This document shows, in pieces, positions 1-9,989 of a DNA stretch of 64,000 nt (position 1 is its first letter; every line of letters starts with the position of its first letter). The notes beneath the pieces are model-generated. The model made no database searches and was not told where the DNA came from. It saw only the letters and a program-made list of their open reading frames with translations. The DNA lies in assembly GCA_015680685.1 (NCBI GenBank), contig MNCI01014607.1, forward strand, positions 113,660-177,659. The letters are read 5' to 3'. The translations under genes and the position numbers were made by a program. The DNA comes from Gnetum montanum. Its lineage: Eukaryota > Streptophyta > Gnetopsida > Gnetales > Gnetaceae.

Positions 1-313
1 CTTCAAGGTTTATCCAAACAAGTTCGTCTTTATTGCCGTACACAACTTGGGTTCAGGTTACAAGCTGCTCAAATAAAGAGCCGTTCACTCTAGGACTCCT
101 ACTGCGGGCACATGGGGAAAAATTCTAACTCTGGAGTGATCAATCTGCCAGAGCTTCGCTACACTAGCCAGGATTGGGAAATGAAGGGAGTGCCACCTAT
201 TATTTATAGATATGGCGACGGGACACGATATCGCGTACGCGATATCGCAGGAGAAGACGCGATATCGCGTATGCGATATCGCGGCGGCCGCGATATCGCG
301 TCGCATCTCATCA
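1..313 (-). repeat. Family A LTR, truncated by window start
   Basis: This is the last part of an LTR whose other copies lie at 30244-30929, 37122-37925 and 41035-41887. Shared landmarks are the stretch about Tcttattgtcgtacacaa, the phrase CTCCTACTGCGGGCACA, a TATA box and a GATATC-rich block. It ends at CTCATCA (313), matching the ATCA end of the other copies. The TATA box reads on the minus strand, so transcription would run leftward. It abuts the integrase end of the E1 relic, so it probably inserted there. The target duplication cannot be checked because the left end is outside the window. Confidence 0.85.
201..303 (-). promoter_or_regulatory. U3 promoter block: TATA box plus palindromic GATATC cluster
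   Basis: The minus-strand TATA box is TATAAATA (complement of 201-208). Upstream of it in the transcription sense lie five GATATC sites, at 227, 241, 261, 275 and 292. The first pair forms a perfect 20-nt palindrome, GATATCGCGTACGCGATATC, and the second pair repeats it with one change. The block is very rich in CpG compared with its AT-rich surroundings. The same arrangement recurs in the other family A LTRs. Its position suggests a promoter element or a methylation target, which is inference. Confidence 0.6.
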
Positions 314-343
314 AAAACTTAATTGATGTGCTAATCTTAGAGA

Positions 344-1110
344 TTAGCATTTTATTTCAACAAGAAATAAACATAATTTATCATAAACTAATTGATAGGG
401 TGAATATCCTAAGTTTGGTTTATAAGTAATTCTATAAGCCCAAAGTGCATGTTGTAGTTTTCTAGAGCAATCTTTCTTTTGAGCACAGATAGTTTTAGTT
501 AATATTTTTAGAATGATTCTATTAGCATTTTCAAATTGAACATTTGTTTGGGGATGATAGGTAGTGGATATCTTATGTTGGATCCCATAAGATTTATGGA
601 ATTTATCTATTATTTTATTTACAAAATCAATCCCTTGATCACTAATCATTGCTGAGGAAGTTTCAAATAATGTTAAAGTGTGCTCTTTTAGAAAAGCCAC
701 AACTACCTTAACATCATTTGTTAGAGTAGCTTTAGCTTCCACCTATTTAGTAATATAATTGATACATAATAAGATATATTGGCATCCATTGGAAGGTTGA
801 AATGGTCCTAAAAAATCTATCCCATACATCGAAAGATTCTATTATTGAAATGGGATTAAGTGGTATCTCTTGTCTTTTTATCATTGCCCCTAAACATTGA
901 CACTTGTCACATCCTTAGAAATATATGTAAGAATATTTAAAAATAGTAGGCCAATAAAAACCACTTTGTTTTATTTTTATAGCTATTCTACAACTATCAA
1001 AATACCCACCTCCAAGGTCATCATAACACTTGTGTAGGATTTCTTGTTCTTCTTCCACCACACATATTCTTGTCATATTATTCTTACATATTCAATAAAG
1101 ATATCATTCA
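344..1110 (-). pseudogene. E1 integrase remnant
   Basis: Integrase would insert the element cDNA into chromosomes. The longest open stretch (344-742, 132 codons) has the second catalytic Asp region SDQGIDFVNK, the YHPQTN motif with Glu eight residues later than expected spacing begins, and the C-side ALWAYRITYK and SPYQLVYDK blocks. Farther upstream on the minus strand (about 760-1060) broken frames still show a zinc-finger-like CDKCQ and an SFDVWD...FF segment matching the first catalytic Asp region. The C-terminal part is cut off by the adjoining family A LTR. Several stops and at least one frameshift separate the parts. Confidence 0.75.
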
Positions 1111-1129
1111 TTCCAAATATACTTTGAAA

Positions 1130-1835
1130 TATTTCTTAGAAAGGACTTCTTTTCTTCCTTACTCCATTGAATTAGTGTTTTCATTGTGGTCAAGTAGTTT
1201 GCTATGTCTACAAACCAAAAATTCTTTTTTACTAAGAAGAATTATTCATCAAGACATTTATCATTAAAAAATCCTCTTATCTTATTTTCTTTTTGAGTTT
1301 CTTGTCTAGAAAGGTTATATACCACAAAATTTTCTCTACCCATTATATCTAGAATTTCTAGATCAAATTCTTAGAGTAGTAGGTACCGCCTTAAAATCCT
1401 AGCATTTTCTATTTTTTTTATTGGCTAGGGATTTTATGGCTGAATGATTAGTGTATACCATGATTTTATATCCTATTAAATAGTATCCAAACTTATCCAG
1501 AACATACACAATGACCAAAATTTGTTTCTCTGTAGTTGTATAGCTAACTTAAGCTTGATCTAAAATTTTGGAAACATAGTAAATTACTCTTGGTTTATTT
1601 TATATGTATTGATCCAAACTGCCCCAAAAACTATGTCACTAACATCACATATTAGATTAAATAAAAAGTTTCAATTCAGTGAATTATGTATTAGGGAAGT
1701 AGTTACTCTTTGCTTAAGTTTAGAAAATGTTGTTTGATAATCATCAGTTCATATGAATGGAACATCTTTCTCTAAGAGCATATAAAGGGGTTTAGCAATT
1801 TTTGATAAGTCCTTGATGAACTATCTTCTTATTTC
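1130..1835 (-). pseudogene. E1 RT thumb / RNase H remnant
   Basis: Minus-strand translation gives FIKDLSKIAKPL, the conserved joint between RT and RNase H, followed by LEKDVPFI, FSKLKQRVTT and later INTYKINQE, YTLIIQP and GRENFVV, which match RNase H blocks of plant gypsy elements. RNase H would digest the RNA strand of the hybrid during reverse transcription. Stops interrupt the frame repeatedly. The RT palm and fingers normally found ahead of FIKDLSKIAKPL are missing: the protease reading frame ends directly against this segment at about 1830. Confidence 0.65.
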
Positions 1836-2010
1836 TCAAGTCTAGTATCTCAACCATTATATGTGGCATGATATTAATAGTAGCACCTAGATCTAATAAG
1901 GCATTTTTGATACTCTTTCCATTAATTTTTATAGTAATAGTTGGAACTTCAAGATCTTGGTATTTTGGAATTTCATGATTCTTTTTAGGTTGGGACAAAT
2001 TGATGACCAA
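1792..2010 (-). pseudogene. E1 aspartic protease fragment
   Basis: A 72-codon open stretch contains LLDLGATINIMPHIMVEILDL, a retropepsin active-site region. The catalytic triad, normally Asp-Ser/Thr-Gly, reads Asp-Leu-Gly as in many Athila-type proteases. The enzyme would cut the polyprotein. The ILGRPFL-like second half of the domain is not seen. Downstream bases 1792-1840 switch frame into RNase H joint sequence, so the domain is truncated by an internal deletion. Confidence 0.7.
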
Positions 2011-3420
2011 ATATGCTTGTCTAGGGATATTTTACTTCCTTATTTTTGTACATAATTCCCTCAAATATTTGGCATAAATGAGTGTATCCCTTGTAGGTTT
2101 CTGAATTGAAATATGGAAATATAATTCTTTAAACATTTTCTCAATATGTGCCTTAGTGGTGAATTCTTCTTGCAACCTTCTACAAAATGGTGGTGGAACT
2201 ATTTTTTATATAAGGATGAGGAAGATGTTGAAGGCTATTTTCCTACCTCCATTGATTTTTTACTTCCTTCTTCGCTTACTACAAGTGTTTCATGGGATTG
2301 ATCCTCGTATGCCTCTTTAATTTATCTTGAAAGCTAACTTTCCTAAGAGGCCTAGGCTCAATAGTTTTGCTATTTCTAGTGGTAATAGAATGTAATTGTT
2401 TCTTACCTTTTCTTTGATTTGTGGGGTTTTTTTTAGGTTGAAAACATAAATTGATTTTAGTTAAATCTTGGAACTTTCTTCTTATTTCGGCTACAAATTG
2501 CATATTCTCATCTATGAAAGTCATTAAACTTTAGGTTAAACAGTCCAATTGTTCATTAACCAGATTTATAAATGGGTTATAATTATTTAGGAGATTGATG
2601 TTGATTGTTGATAAATTGATCTTGGTTGAAAAGGTGAAGAAGGTTGATTTCTTATTTTTTGAAAGGATCTTATAAATTCTTGAATTTCTTCATTATAGTA
2701 GACTGGAACTAGATAATTTGTGATGTCATGTTGTTTGTTTCTACATAAATTGCAAACTTCATCTTAAGAAAAATGAGTTTGTTTTTTAAATTAATCTCAT
2801 TAATTCATCAACGTTTCTATTTAATTGCTTAATTTGGTTAACGTTTGGTTTGGTCTACTAAAGAGTTAATAATTCTCCAACCCTCTTCTGGTGTCATATT
2901 TAAAATATTTTCTCCACAAGTAAAGTCTACATTTTATCAATAATATTGTAATAGCCCTTCTATGAAGATTTAAATTAATTAGTGGGCTAAAAATTCATGG
3001 TTGGGACTTTTAAGGCATAGATCCTTAAATCTATCAAAAGCACTTTTGTAATCCTCATCTTCCTTGTGTGTAAGGCTCATGAGTTGTTTGCTAAAGGTAT
3101 ATAGCTTATAATTGAAGAGGAAGCATTAAATAAATACTTCTGTAAATTCATTCCATGAGCTTATTTGAGTTGGTAAGATTTGAAGCAAAAAATCAACTTT
3201 ATCTTTTAAAGTAGATTTGAAAACAATCATTTTTGTTCTATCCTTCCCTTGAGATGCTAGCATAGCTATCATGGTTTCAAATTGCCCAACATGAGTTATA
3301 GGATCTTGCTCATTAGTTCCTCTAAAAATGGGTATTAAATATGAGTTCTTGACTTCTACATTTCTTCCTAGAGCAAAAGCTAATGATCCTTGGGGAATCA
3401 TTGGTGTTCTTTGATTTAAT
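2011..3420 (-). pseudogene. E1 gag remnant
   Basis: The best stretch (3126-3401, 91 codons) reads as a retrotransposon Gag capsid segment: IFRGTNEQDPITHVGQFE, then FKSTLKDKVDFLLQILP and SSWNEFTEVFI. Frames farther left show DRFKDLCLKSPNH, LLVEKI and a degraded C-x2-C-x4-H knuckle (CNLCRNKQH with the last Cys lost). A basic, proline-rich segment (2279-2524) precedes the protease. Gag would form the virus-like particle. Several stops and frameshifts break the gene. Confidence 0.7.
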
Positions 3421-3722
3421 AACTCCCCTAAAGTCTATCCTTAAAATACCTGACCTAATAGAATATCGAAGCCTATGCTTCCAAAAGAGGTAGGAATTGA
3501 AATTTGTGAAATTGGAGGAAGTATTTAATGTGAAAAAGACCCAATAGTAAAATAAGTACCTAAGGATCGAGAAATTATTCATTCCCAATCCAAACAGTCA
3601 AGACAACCAAAATTTCACATAAATTTATGTGGTTTCCCAACTTGGATACATTCACATTCGAAGGGTAGAATCCTTGCATACCTCCAGATTGTGTTCTTTC
3701 AAAAATGTAGTTTATAAGGCTT

Positions 3723-3912
3723 CATAACCTTTATAAAGTTTGAGCTATGCACAAGGTGTTTTCTCATATGAAACACACTCAACACCACAAGGTCCCAACA
3801 AGCTCAAAATGTGGTTTCAAGGATCCCATAACCTTTACAATAATGTGAGCTCTACACGGAGTATTTTCTTGTTGGAAACACACTTTAACTTTGCAAAGTT
3901 CCAACAAGTTCA
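3723..3912. repeat. Two-copy imperfect direct repeat, about 105 bp apart
   Basis: CATAACCTTTATAAAGTTTGAGCT at 3725 and CATAACCTTTACAATAATGTGAGCT near 3830 begin two copies that both continue through GTGTTTTCT/GTATTTTCT, GAAACACACT and a CCAACAAG ending. The first copy runs to about 3803 and the second to about 3912. It lies between E1 and the left LTR of E2. Nothing coding is evident in the surrounding 3.6-4.05 kb. Confidence 0.55.
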
Positions 3913-4734
3913 TAAGATGCCTTCTCCTAAGAAGCACATCAACCGCAAAGGCCTTACAAAGGGAAAAAGAATCAAGGAGATCATGTAACTAATCTTTATA
4001 AGTTCCTTATTTTGAAGCCCCAATAAAAAATACAAATTACAAGAGATAGATGTAGTGGCTAAAAACTTCGGTGTCTAAAACACTGAGAGGTTGCTGGGTG
4101 TACAGCCTAACCCCGAATCCATGCGAGGGATGTGCTGGAGAAAACAGAAATGGGGTGCCCTGGATGGTCTGGTCGATCAGACAGGGACTTAATCGGTGTA
4201 CAATAACCTTTCATAAACAATAGTCTTGAGATGTTATGTGGAGAGATTTAGGCGAGGAAAATGTAGCATACAGAGAAGTAAAAGCATGGAAAAATATGTG
4301 AATGAGAAATAAATGTGAATCGATTCAAAATGATGCAAAACATATGCTATAAGAAAGTGAAAGAAGAGCTTGGGTGAGAGAATGCCCTACCCCAAAATTG
4401 GGGGATTTGATCTTTGTTTGGCTAAAGAAGGTGTACAACTGATGTGAAATGTGGATAGGCATAGCTTACAACGCAACGGTATGGTCACAACCTTTGAACT
4501 GCTGCTAATGGCCTACTAACCGGGGCTTATGAGCTGATGCTTGCTAGGCTAGGAGAGATCCAAGAGGTGCTACCATTGGGGTTTGCTATTTGTTAACCTT
4601 CTTCTTGCCTGTCTCTTTACCAAAGCCAATCGCTAGAAAGCCAAAATGCCAAAATGCCAAAATGCCAATCGCAAGAAAGCCAAGTCCCAAAAGCCAACCT
4701 TTGAAGCCAACCCCTTGAACATTGTTTGATGGGG

Positions 4735-4742
4735 TATTTATA
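4735..4742 (-). promoter_or_regulatory. TATA box of left E2 LTR
   Basis: The complement reads CTCTATAAATACCCC, a canonical plant TATA context, and is oriented with the element's genes. The same sequence is in the right LTR at 23142-23149. Confidence 0.6.
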
Positions 4743-5231
4743 GAGCTAGAAGTAGGAGAGAGATGTGGTTTGGATGCCATGTGTCCTGGGTCCCACATCG
4801 TGCCAACGTGGATGTGCCATATTGCTGTGTAGTGCTACGCTGCAGTGTTACGTTGGTGTGCTACGCTGAACATGAAACCAGCTGTGCTGTGATCATACCA
4901 TTCAAGCTGCATGTGCCAGAATCCAGGGAACTACCATGTTTGTTACAAAGAATACCAACAGCAAATGCAAAGTGGAGCCTATGCTCTAGGACTACGTCTT
5001 TCCTACTCTTGTGAGTAGGGTCAAGCGTAGGGACAACTTTGGGAATTAATAGGGGGGTGCAAAATACAGCAAACTGTTGATCTTTTCTGTTGGAGAGATG
5101 TCAAAGTAAAAATGATCATTGTAGATGAGTTCTGGAGCTGCTGGAGATGTCCTAATGGTTCCATACAAGTGTTATGCCATTTATGCTGCCTAGCATATTG
5201 GTGTAGCGTAAACACCCACACACTACCCTGT

Positions 5232-5251
5232 GCTACACTACGTAGTGTAGC
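5232..5251. repeat. Perfect 20-nt palindrome in E2 LTR
   Basis: GCTACACTACGTAGTGTAGC is self-complementary. It is one member of a dispersed set of related inverted repeats near 5402-5446, 5610-5640, 5808-5848 and 5990-6022, with counterparts in the right LTR at about 23634-23660, 23815-23845, 24010-24045 and 24317-24345. Confidence 0.75.
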
Positions 5252-6392
5252 CACCAGTCTTGAGACAAATCTCATCTGAAGATTGAAGATACCTGTCTAA
5301 GTCTTGGCTAGGCAAGCAACTTCTGCAATTGAAAATCCTAACTTCCATGTTGAAAGGTCCTGGGACCTGTAGAGTTCATCCTTGGGACACTTTTGTGTTG
5401 TCCTTGCTACACTATGCTACACTATGTAGCATAACATAGCGTAGCAGCCAGTGTGACATGCATCCTTGCTTAATTTGCAATGCTTTGTCAAGAAACTTTG
5501 CTTGGGGCCTGAGGGTGAAGTGTGATAGGCAGTCTTGGAGATCGGAGCATGGCCAAGTGCAATTCTTTTGCTGGAACCACTTGGCAGAGGACCTTTATGT
5601 GTTCTGACCCTGCTACGCTGTGCTACGCTATGTAGTGTAATAATTTAGCTTGAATTCTAAATCAACTTGTAAACTTTTTATCATAGAATGTTAGTCATGT
5701 CCTGGCATGGCAGCAAAGCAAGCATGTTTGAAGGTTAAGGCATGTGCAATTATGTTTATTATGTCAAAACAGTTTGGCAGAAGCATTGTCACAATAAAAC
5801 CTTACTACGTTGTGCCACACTATGTAGCATAGCACAACGTAGCGCTCAAATGAAGATGATTTTTGATGAAATTTTCCACATTCTCCTACGTCATGTTGAT
5901 CATGCTTCAAGGATAGAATGGGGTAGGTACCCTGGGGGGCTAAATTAGTGTCAATCTACATCTTTGGTGCTCGATCAATCTTGTCAAGGCCTGCTACGTT
6001 GTGCAGTGTAGCATAGCATAGTAGGTTCCTATGATTAGAAAACTTGTAGAACTATTTAGTCCATCCTAAACACCTTTGATAACTCCTAGCATGGTCCCTG
6101 GGTAGACTATTAGCCGGGTCAAGTGTCAAGCTGGGCAAGCTAGAGGGTGTAGCAAGCCTGTTAGCCTAGGAGATAGAAAATTTTCTAGACTGTTCGGTCT
6201 ACCTCTAGTGCCTTTTTCATGCAAAGTGGCCTCATAGCTGGGTGTTGTGTTGATTGTACTATAGATGGTGGTAGGTAGGCTTGGAAGCAACTTTGCAGGC
6301 ATTAGGACTTCTAGGGTGCCATGTTGTCTGCATGGTCCAACATAACATCATGCTTGCAGCGATCTTTGCCCAAATTTTTGGACTGTGCTATA

Positions 6393-7785
6393 ATTGATTG
6401 TGTTTTAATGGCTCCTCTTTATTGACATCTAGAGGATATTCCCAAGAGAAGTTGACAAAGAATATGAAACACCATGAAGAACAACATACCAACATCGCTC
6501 TCCAGTGCTCGCTTGGATGACACTTCACGACGTCTGAGAGTACTAGGAGAGTGATTGTAAGGTAGGGGGCAAGGGATGAATTTTGAGAAAGCAGGGTCAG
6601 GGAAGAAAGAATGTAAAATGGGACTTCATGAAAAACCATTGCGATAGAGTAACCCCTCATCGGAATGCTTATGAGGGAGTCAGCCTGTATGGGTGTCTTT
6701 CTTTTGGATTCTCGACCTCTCACTAGAGTGCTTAAAGATGGTTGATCTATAGCTGAAATGTTGCAAAGAAGATTTTGTGCCAATTTTTTTAAGCACGTGT
6801 CTTCCCTTTTTTTGTGCTTTTTTGTTTCACACCCATGTTCACTTGAAGACAACCTTGTCATTGCTATAGGATAGGTGTTTCCTCTCCTGGATGAGTTTTG
6901 TTACATCCATGTGGGGCTTTGGGATGAGTTGCATTACGTTCATCATGGACTTGGCGGTTAGGCATGTGAAAGGGCTTTATGTACATTAAGGAAGTTTGCA
7001 AAGAGGATATGGAAAATTGTGGGTGTAAGGAGTGGAGGCTAAGTTGGTTGAAGGGAGAATAGGATATGCACTCTCAAGGAGCTAGGCTAATCAGAGTGGC
7101 CACTTCAAAACAATGTAATGTCTTGCTCTCATGGTGAAATGCATCTCTGAATGATGTCATCTTGGCTTTTATCCTACAAACACAGCAGAGAGAAAACTAG
7201 AAAAAGCAACCATCAAGTGAAGATCCTGCTTGCTCAGGACATTGCTAGGGTGGAAAGTGTTGTGTCCAACATGTGCAACATCCAAAGCAGGAAGGGTAGC
7301 ATAGGTTCCGACAATGGAAGGCCAGAAAGTTAGCACTGAGGAGGCTAGGAGCGATAATGATACAAGTGCTCAGGATTCCCCACCCAAGGAAAACATCATG
7401 CAATCTAGTTGCAAGGTGAGAAGCCTAACAACCGAATGCATTTTTGACCTTGGACGATGGTGAGGGTTGGAGGATGACAACCTTGTGGCTAGGCCACAAT
7501 AGTGCTGGACTTCAACAGTAGGTGTTGATGGCAAGAGCTACTACCAGAATGATCGGTTGTGGTAGTAGTAGCTCTGGAAGGTCAGCAAGATGTCAAAAGA
7601 CATCTCTGAAAGATTAGTAAGAGGCCAAGGGTAATGACGCTGCATGTGTCCTAGAGGGTTTTTTCCTTGACAACATGAACTTCATTCTAGAACTGTAATG
7701 TCCCACCCCATGTTGTTTAGAAGGCTTGAAAATGTGCACGCTCGCTTGTTCATAGGGTCACATGTGTGAGCTAGGAGGCATTGCA
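6393..7785. other. E2 3' untranslated region, no recognised gene
   Basis: This 1.4 kb lies between the integrase stop side and the 3' LTR. A 157-codon minus-strand open frame (6388-6861) and a 60-codon plus-strand frame (7151-7333) are present, but neither shows a known motif or convincing composition. The 6388-6861 product has a hydrophobic central stretch (FYILSSLTLL...LTITLLVL) that could be chance. No polypurine tract was clearly identified beside 6393; the best candidate on the minus strand is AATAAAGAGGAGCC. Confidence 0.5.
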
Positions 7786-7789
7786 CTAC

Positions 7790-8093
7790 GGACCCAGTTT
7801 AAGGTCTTGGTAGACCGTCGAATGTGCTAGTTTAAGGTCCTAGTAGACTGCTATGCTAGTTTAACGTTGTAGTGGATGGTGGATGGCCAGTTTAATGTCG
7901 TAGAAGACTGTGCTATGGGTGTCATGGCTCAAAGACATGTTGTGCTAGTTTAACATCATAGCAGATGTTCTTTGCCAGTTTTACGTCGTAGCAAATGAGC
8001 TGTGCGAATTTATAGTCATAGCGGACTAACTGTGCTAGTTTATAGTCATAGCAAACTTGTTGTGCTAGTTTTACGTCATAGTGGACATTCTGC
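7790..8093 (-). repeat. Minisatellite array 1 of E2 (about 9 units)
   Basis: Units share the core GCTAGTTTAAGGTC.TAGTAGAC on the plus strand, starting near 7795, 7835, 7856, 7888, 7945, 7974, 8004, 8034 and 8063. The last four are spaced 29-30 bp. The array begins 35 bp beyond the integrase stop in the element's sense, so it is a 3' untranslated tandem repeat. The same core recurs in arrays at 11698-12060 and 17393-17725. Confidence 0.8.
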
Positions 8094-8127
8094 TTACCTT
8101 GCCTCGTGTCTGGTGTAATCCTTCATG

Positions 8128-9390
8128 TTAAACGTAGTATGGCTTCAAGTACAAGTGGTTGATAGGATTTGCAAACTCGTTGACATCTGCATTAGCCAGT
8201 TTGAATGCCCCATTTTCATAGGCTTTTGTAACTATGAAATGGCCTTCCCAGTTGACTAAGAATTTGCTTATGGGCTCACAAATGGCCTTTAGGACTAGGT
8301 ACCCCTTTTTTATCGGTCGTTGATGTAAGTTATAGTATTGCTTCCACCTTTGCTTATCTTGGTACCATTCGATGCAACCAATTGTTTGGGCGTGCTCCTC
8401 CTCCACAGAGTCAAGATTAATGATCCTTGACTCATTGTTTTGAGCCTCGTCCATGAAATTCGAAAGGATTATTTGAAGTGATGGAACCTGCAATTCAAGA
8501 GGTAACACTCCTTCAGATCCGTAAACAAGATTATATGGAGTCTTACCTATAGTTGTTTTGCATGTTGTATAGTAAGCCCACAGTACATAGAGGATTTGCT
8601 CATGCCATCACCTCTTGCTACTACTAAGCATATTTTTCAAAAGGTTGATAATGGCTTTGTTTGTAGCCTCTGCTTGACCATTCACCTGGGGGTAGTATGG
8701 CAATGAGAATGAATGTTTGATGCCAAGATTTTTGTAGAAGGCTTTGGTTTTTGCACTACTAAATTGTGGCCCATTGTCAGTTACAATAGTCATAGGAAGG
8801 CCAAATCGTGTCACTATGTTATCCAGAATGAAGTGGAAAATCTATTGAGGTGTGGTCTTTCTGAGGGAAATAGCTTCTACCCACTTTGTAAAGTAGTTGG
8901 TTGTGGTAATAATGAAGCTATGCCTTGTAGAAGACTTAGGTGTGATGGGCCCTATGATATCTAGTCCCCAACGTTGGAAAGGCCATGTAATTTGTGTTGT
9001 ATGGAATTCAGTAGGTGAAACATGTATGAGGTTCCCATGGCATTGACACACATTACATGTTCTAACCTTGGCAACATAATCACGTTCTATGCAGGGCTAG
9101 TAGTAGCTTAAATGCCAAAGTTTTACTGCCATAGCTCTGGGAGCTGTGTCCTCCACATAGTCCCTCATGGACTTCATCAACAATCTTTTGTGCTTCTTCC
9201 CCACTAATGCAAGCTAGCAATATTCCATCATAAGAGCATTTGCATAGAGTGTTGTCTCCTATGAGGACATATTGTAGTGCTCGCTTTCGTATTGCATTGT
9301 TTTGAGTAGACGTCAAGCTGTGTGGGGGTTTGCCATGTTGGAGGTATGCTTTAATGTTGTCATACCACTCTTGAGTATGCATTGTACTTA
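8128..9390 (-). pseudogene. E2 integrase
   Basis: Integrase joins element cDNA to chromosomal DNA. In order on the minus strand: an N-terminal His/Cys finger region (VDEVHEGLCGGHSS, about 9180-9130; cysteines eroded), the first catalytic Asp block WPFQRWGLDIIGPITP (8842-9051), the second block TDNGPQFSS and the Glu block YYPQVNGQAEATNKAI (8608-8814), and the C-terminal domain with LVNWEGHFIVTKAYENGAF (8128-8508), ending in KPYYV and a stop. All three DDE residues are visible. Stops and frameshifts lie between the open pieces. No chromodomain follows, which fits the Tat lineage rather than chromoviruses. Confidence 0.85.
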
Positions 9391-9479
9391 TAGATGCGAT
9401 GTATGCCACTTGAGTGATAGGATTGATGCATTCTATTATCGAAGTGAGTAAGGTAGCAAACATGTGTGATGGCACATTT

Positions 9480-9860
9480 AAGGCTAATGTGGCTAATGCA
9501 TTAGCTACAGTGTTTTCGTTATGGGGCACGTGTTGGATGTCTAAAGTTGAAAACTGATTTAGTAGACTTTTGGCTAAATCAAAATAAGGTTGCAAATGTG
9601 AGGCTTTGTAAGCATAAACTTCAGTGATCTAGTTGATGACTAGTTACGAATTGCCTTGAATTGCTAAGTGTTGGATCCTCAACTCTTGGGCTACTAGAAG
9701 GCCCCTAAGGAGTCCTTCATACTTGGCTACATTGTTTGTGCAAAGGAATGTAAAATGATATGCAAAGGGTTGAATTTCCCCATAGGGAAATGTAAGAACA
9801 ATGGTGGTGCTACCACCTTATGTAGTTAAAGCACCGTTGAAATGTAGACTAGCCTCAAAA
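9480..9860 (-). pseudogene. E2 second (archaeal-type) RNase H domain
   Basis: Minus-strand translation of 9860-9480 gives LHFNGAL, NNVAKYEGLLRGLLVAQEL, LAIQGNS and HVPHNENTVANALATLAL. These are the four active-site blocks of the additional RNase H known from Tat-lineage elements, where the pattern is FDGA, a YEAL Glu, GDS and ADALA. Here the Glu is kept, but all three Asp positions read Asn (codons at 9836-9838, 9650-9652 and 9500-9502). Three in-frame stops also occur (one after GALTT, two after GNS). The domain lies between the first RNase H and integrase, as expected. Confidence 0.8.
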
Positions 9861-9989
9861 TTTGTTGTATAGGAGTTATGCTATTGATATGCTCATCTAG
9901 AAACTCAGGTTCTATTATTTCTTAATCATCAACAGGTGAAGTCGTAAGCTGCGTGGGTATTGCTTGACCCTTTGTGGATTTTTTTGCCA

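Larger units (their letters stand above)
314..3600 (-). mobile_element. E1: decayed Athila-like Ty3/gypsy element, RT deleted
   Basis: Reading leftward on the minus strand the order is gag, protease, RNase H and integrase, which is the gypsy order. The reverse transcriptase that should lie between protease and RNase H is absent. The integrase ending (SPYQLVYDKLC) and the protease (GATINIMP) resemble the Athila branch. No LTR pair of its own was found: the left end meets a family A LTR and the right end fades into 3.6-4.05 kb sequence without recognisable coding. Frames carry many stops, so it is an old, non-functional copy. Confidence 0.8.
4051..6392 (-). repeat. E2 3' LTR (left copy)
   Basis: The sequence matches 22479-24708 over essentially its whole length, starting TGTAGTGGCTAAAAAC here and TGTAGCAGCCGAAAAT there. 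The last shared bases are GATCTTTGCCCAAATTT..GGACTGTG; this copy continues to GCTATA (6392), a likely decayed GCTACA end matching the TGTAGC start of the other strand. It contains an 8-bp GCCAAAAT triplet near 4632-4655 and about six hairpin-prone CTACGCTATGTAGCATAGC-type clusters spaced 200-300 bp apart. Confidence 0.85.

Noticed and set aside
6388-6861. 157-codon minus-strand frame beside the 3' LTR of E2, possibly an env-like or extra gene
   Set aside because: No signal peptide, motif or family likeness was seen and it starts within LTR-adjacent sequence; kept only as a remark.
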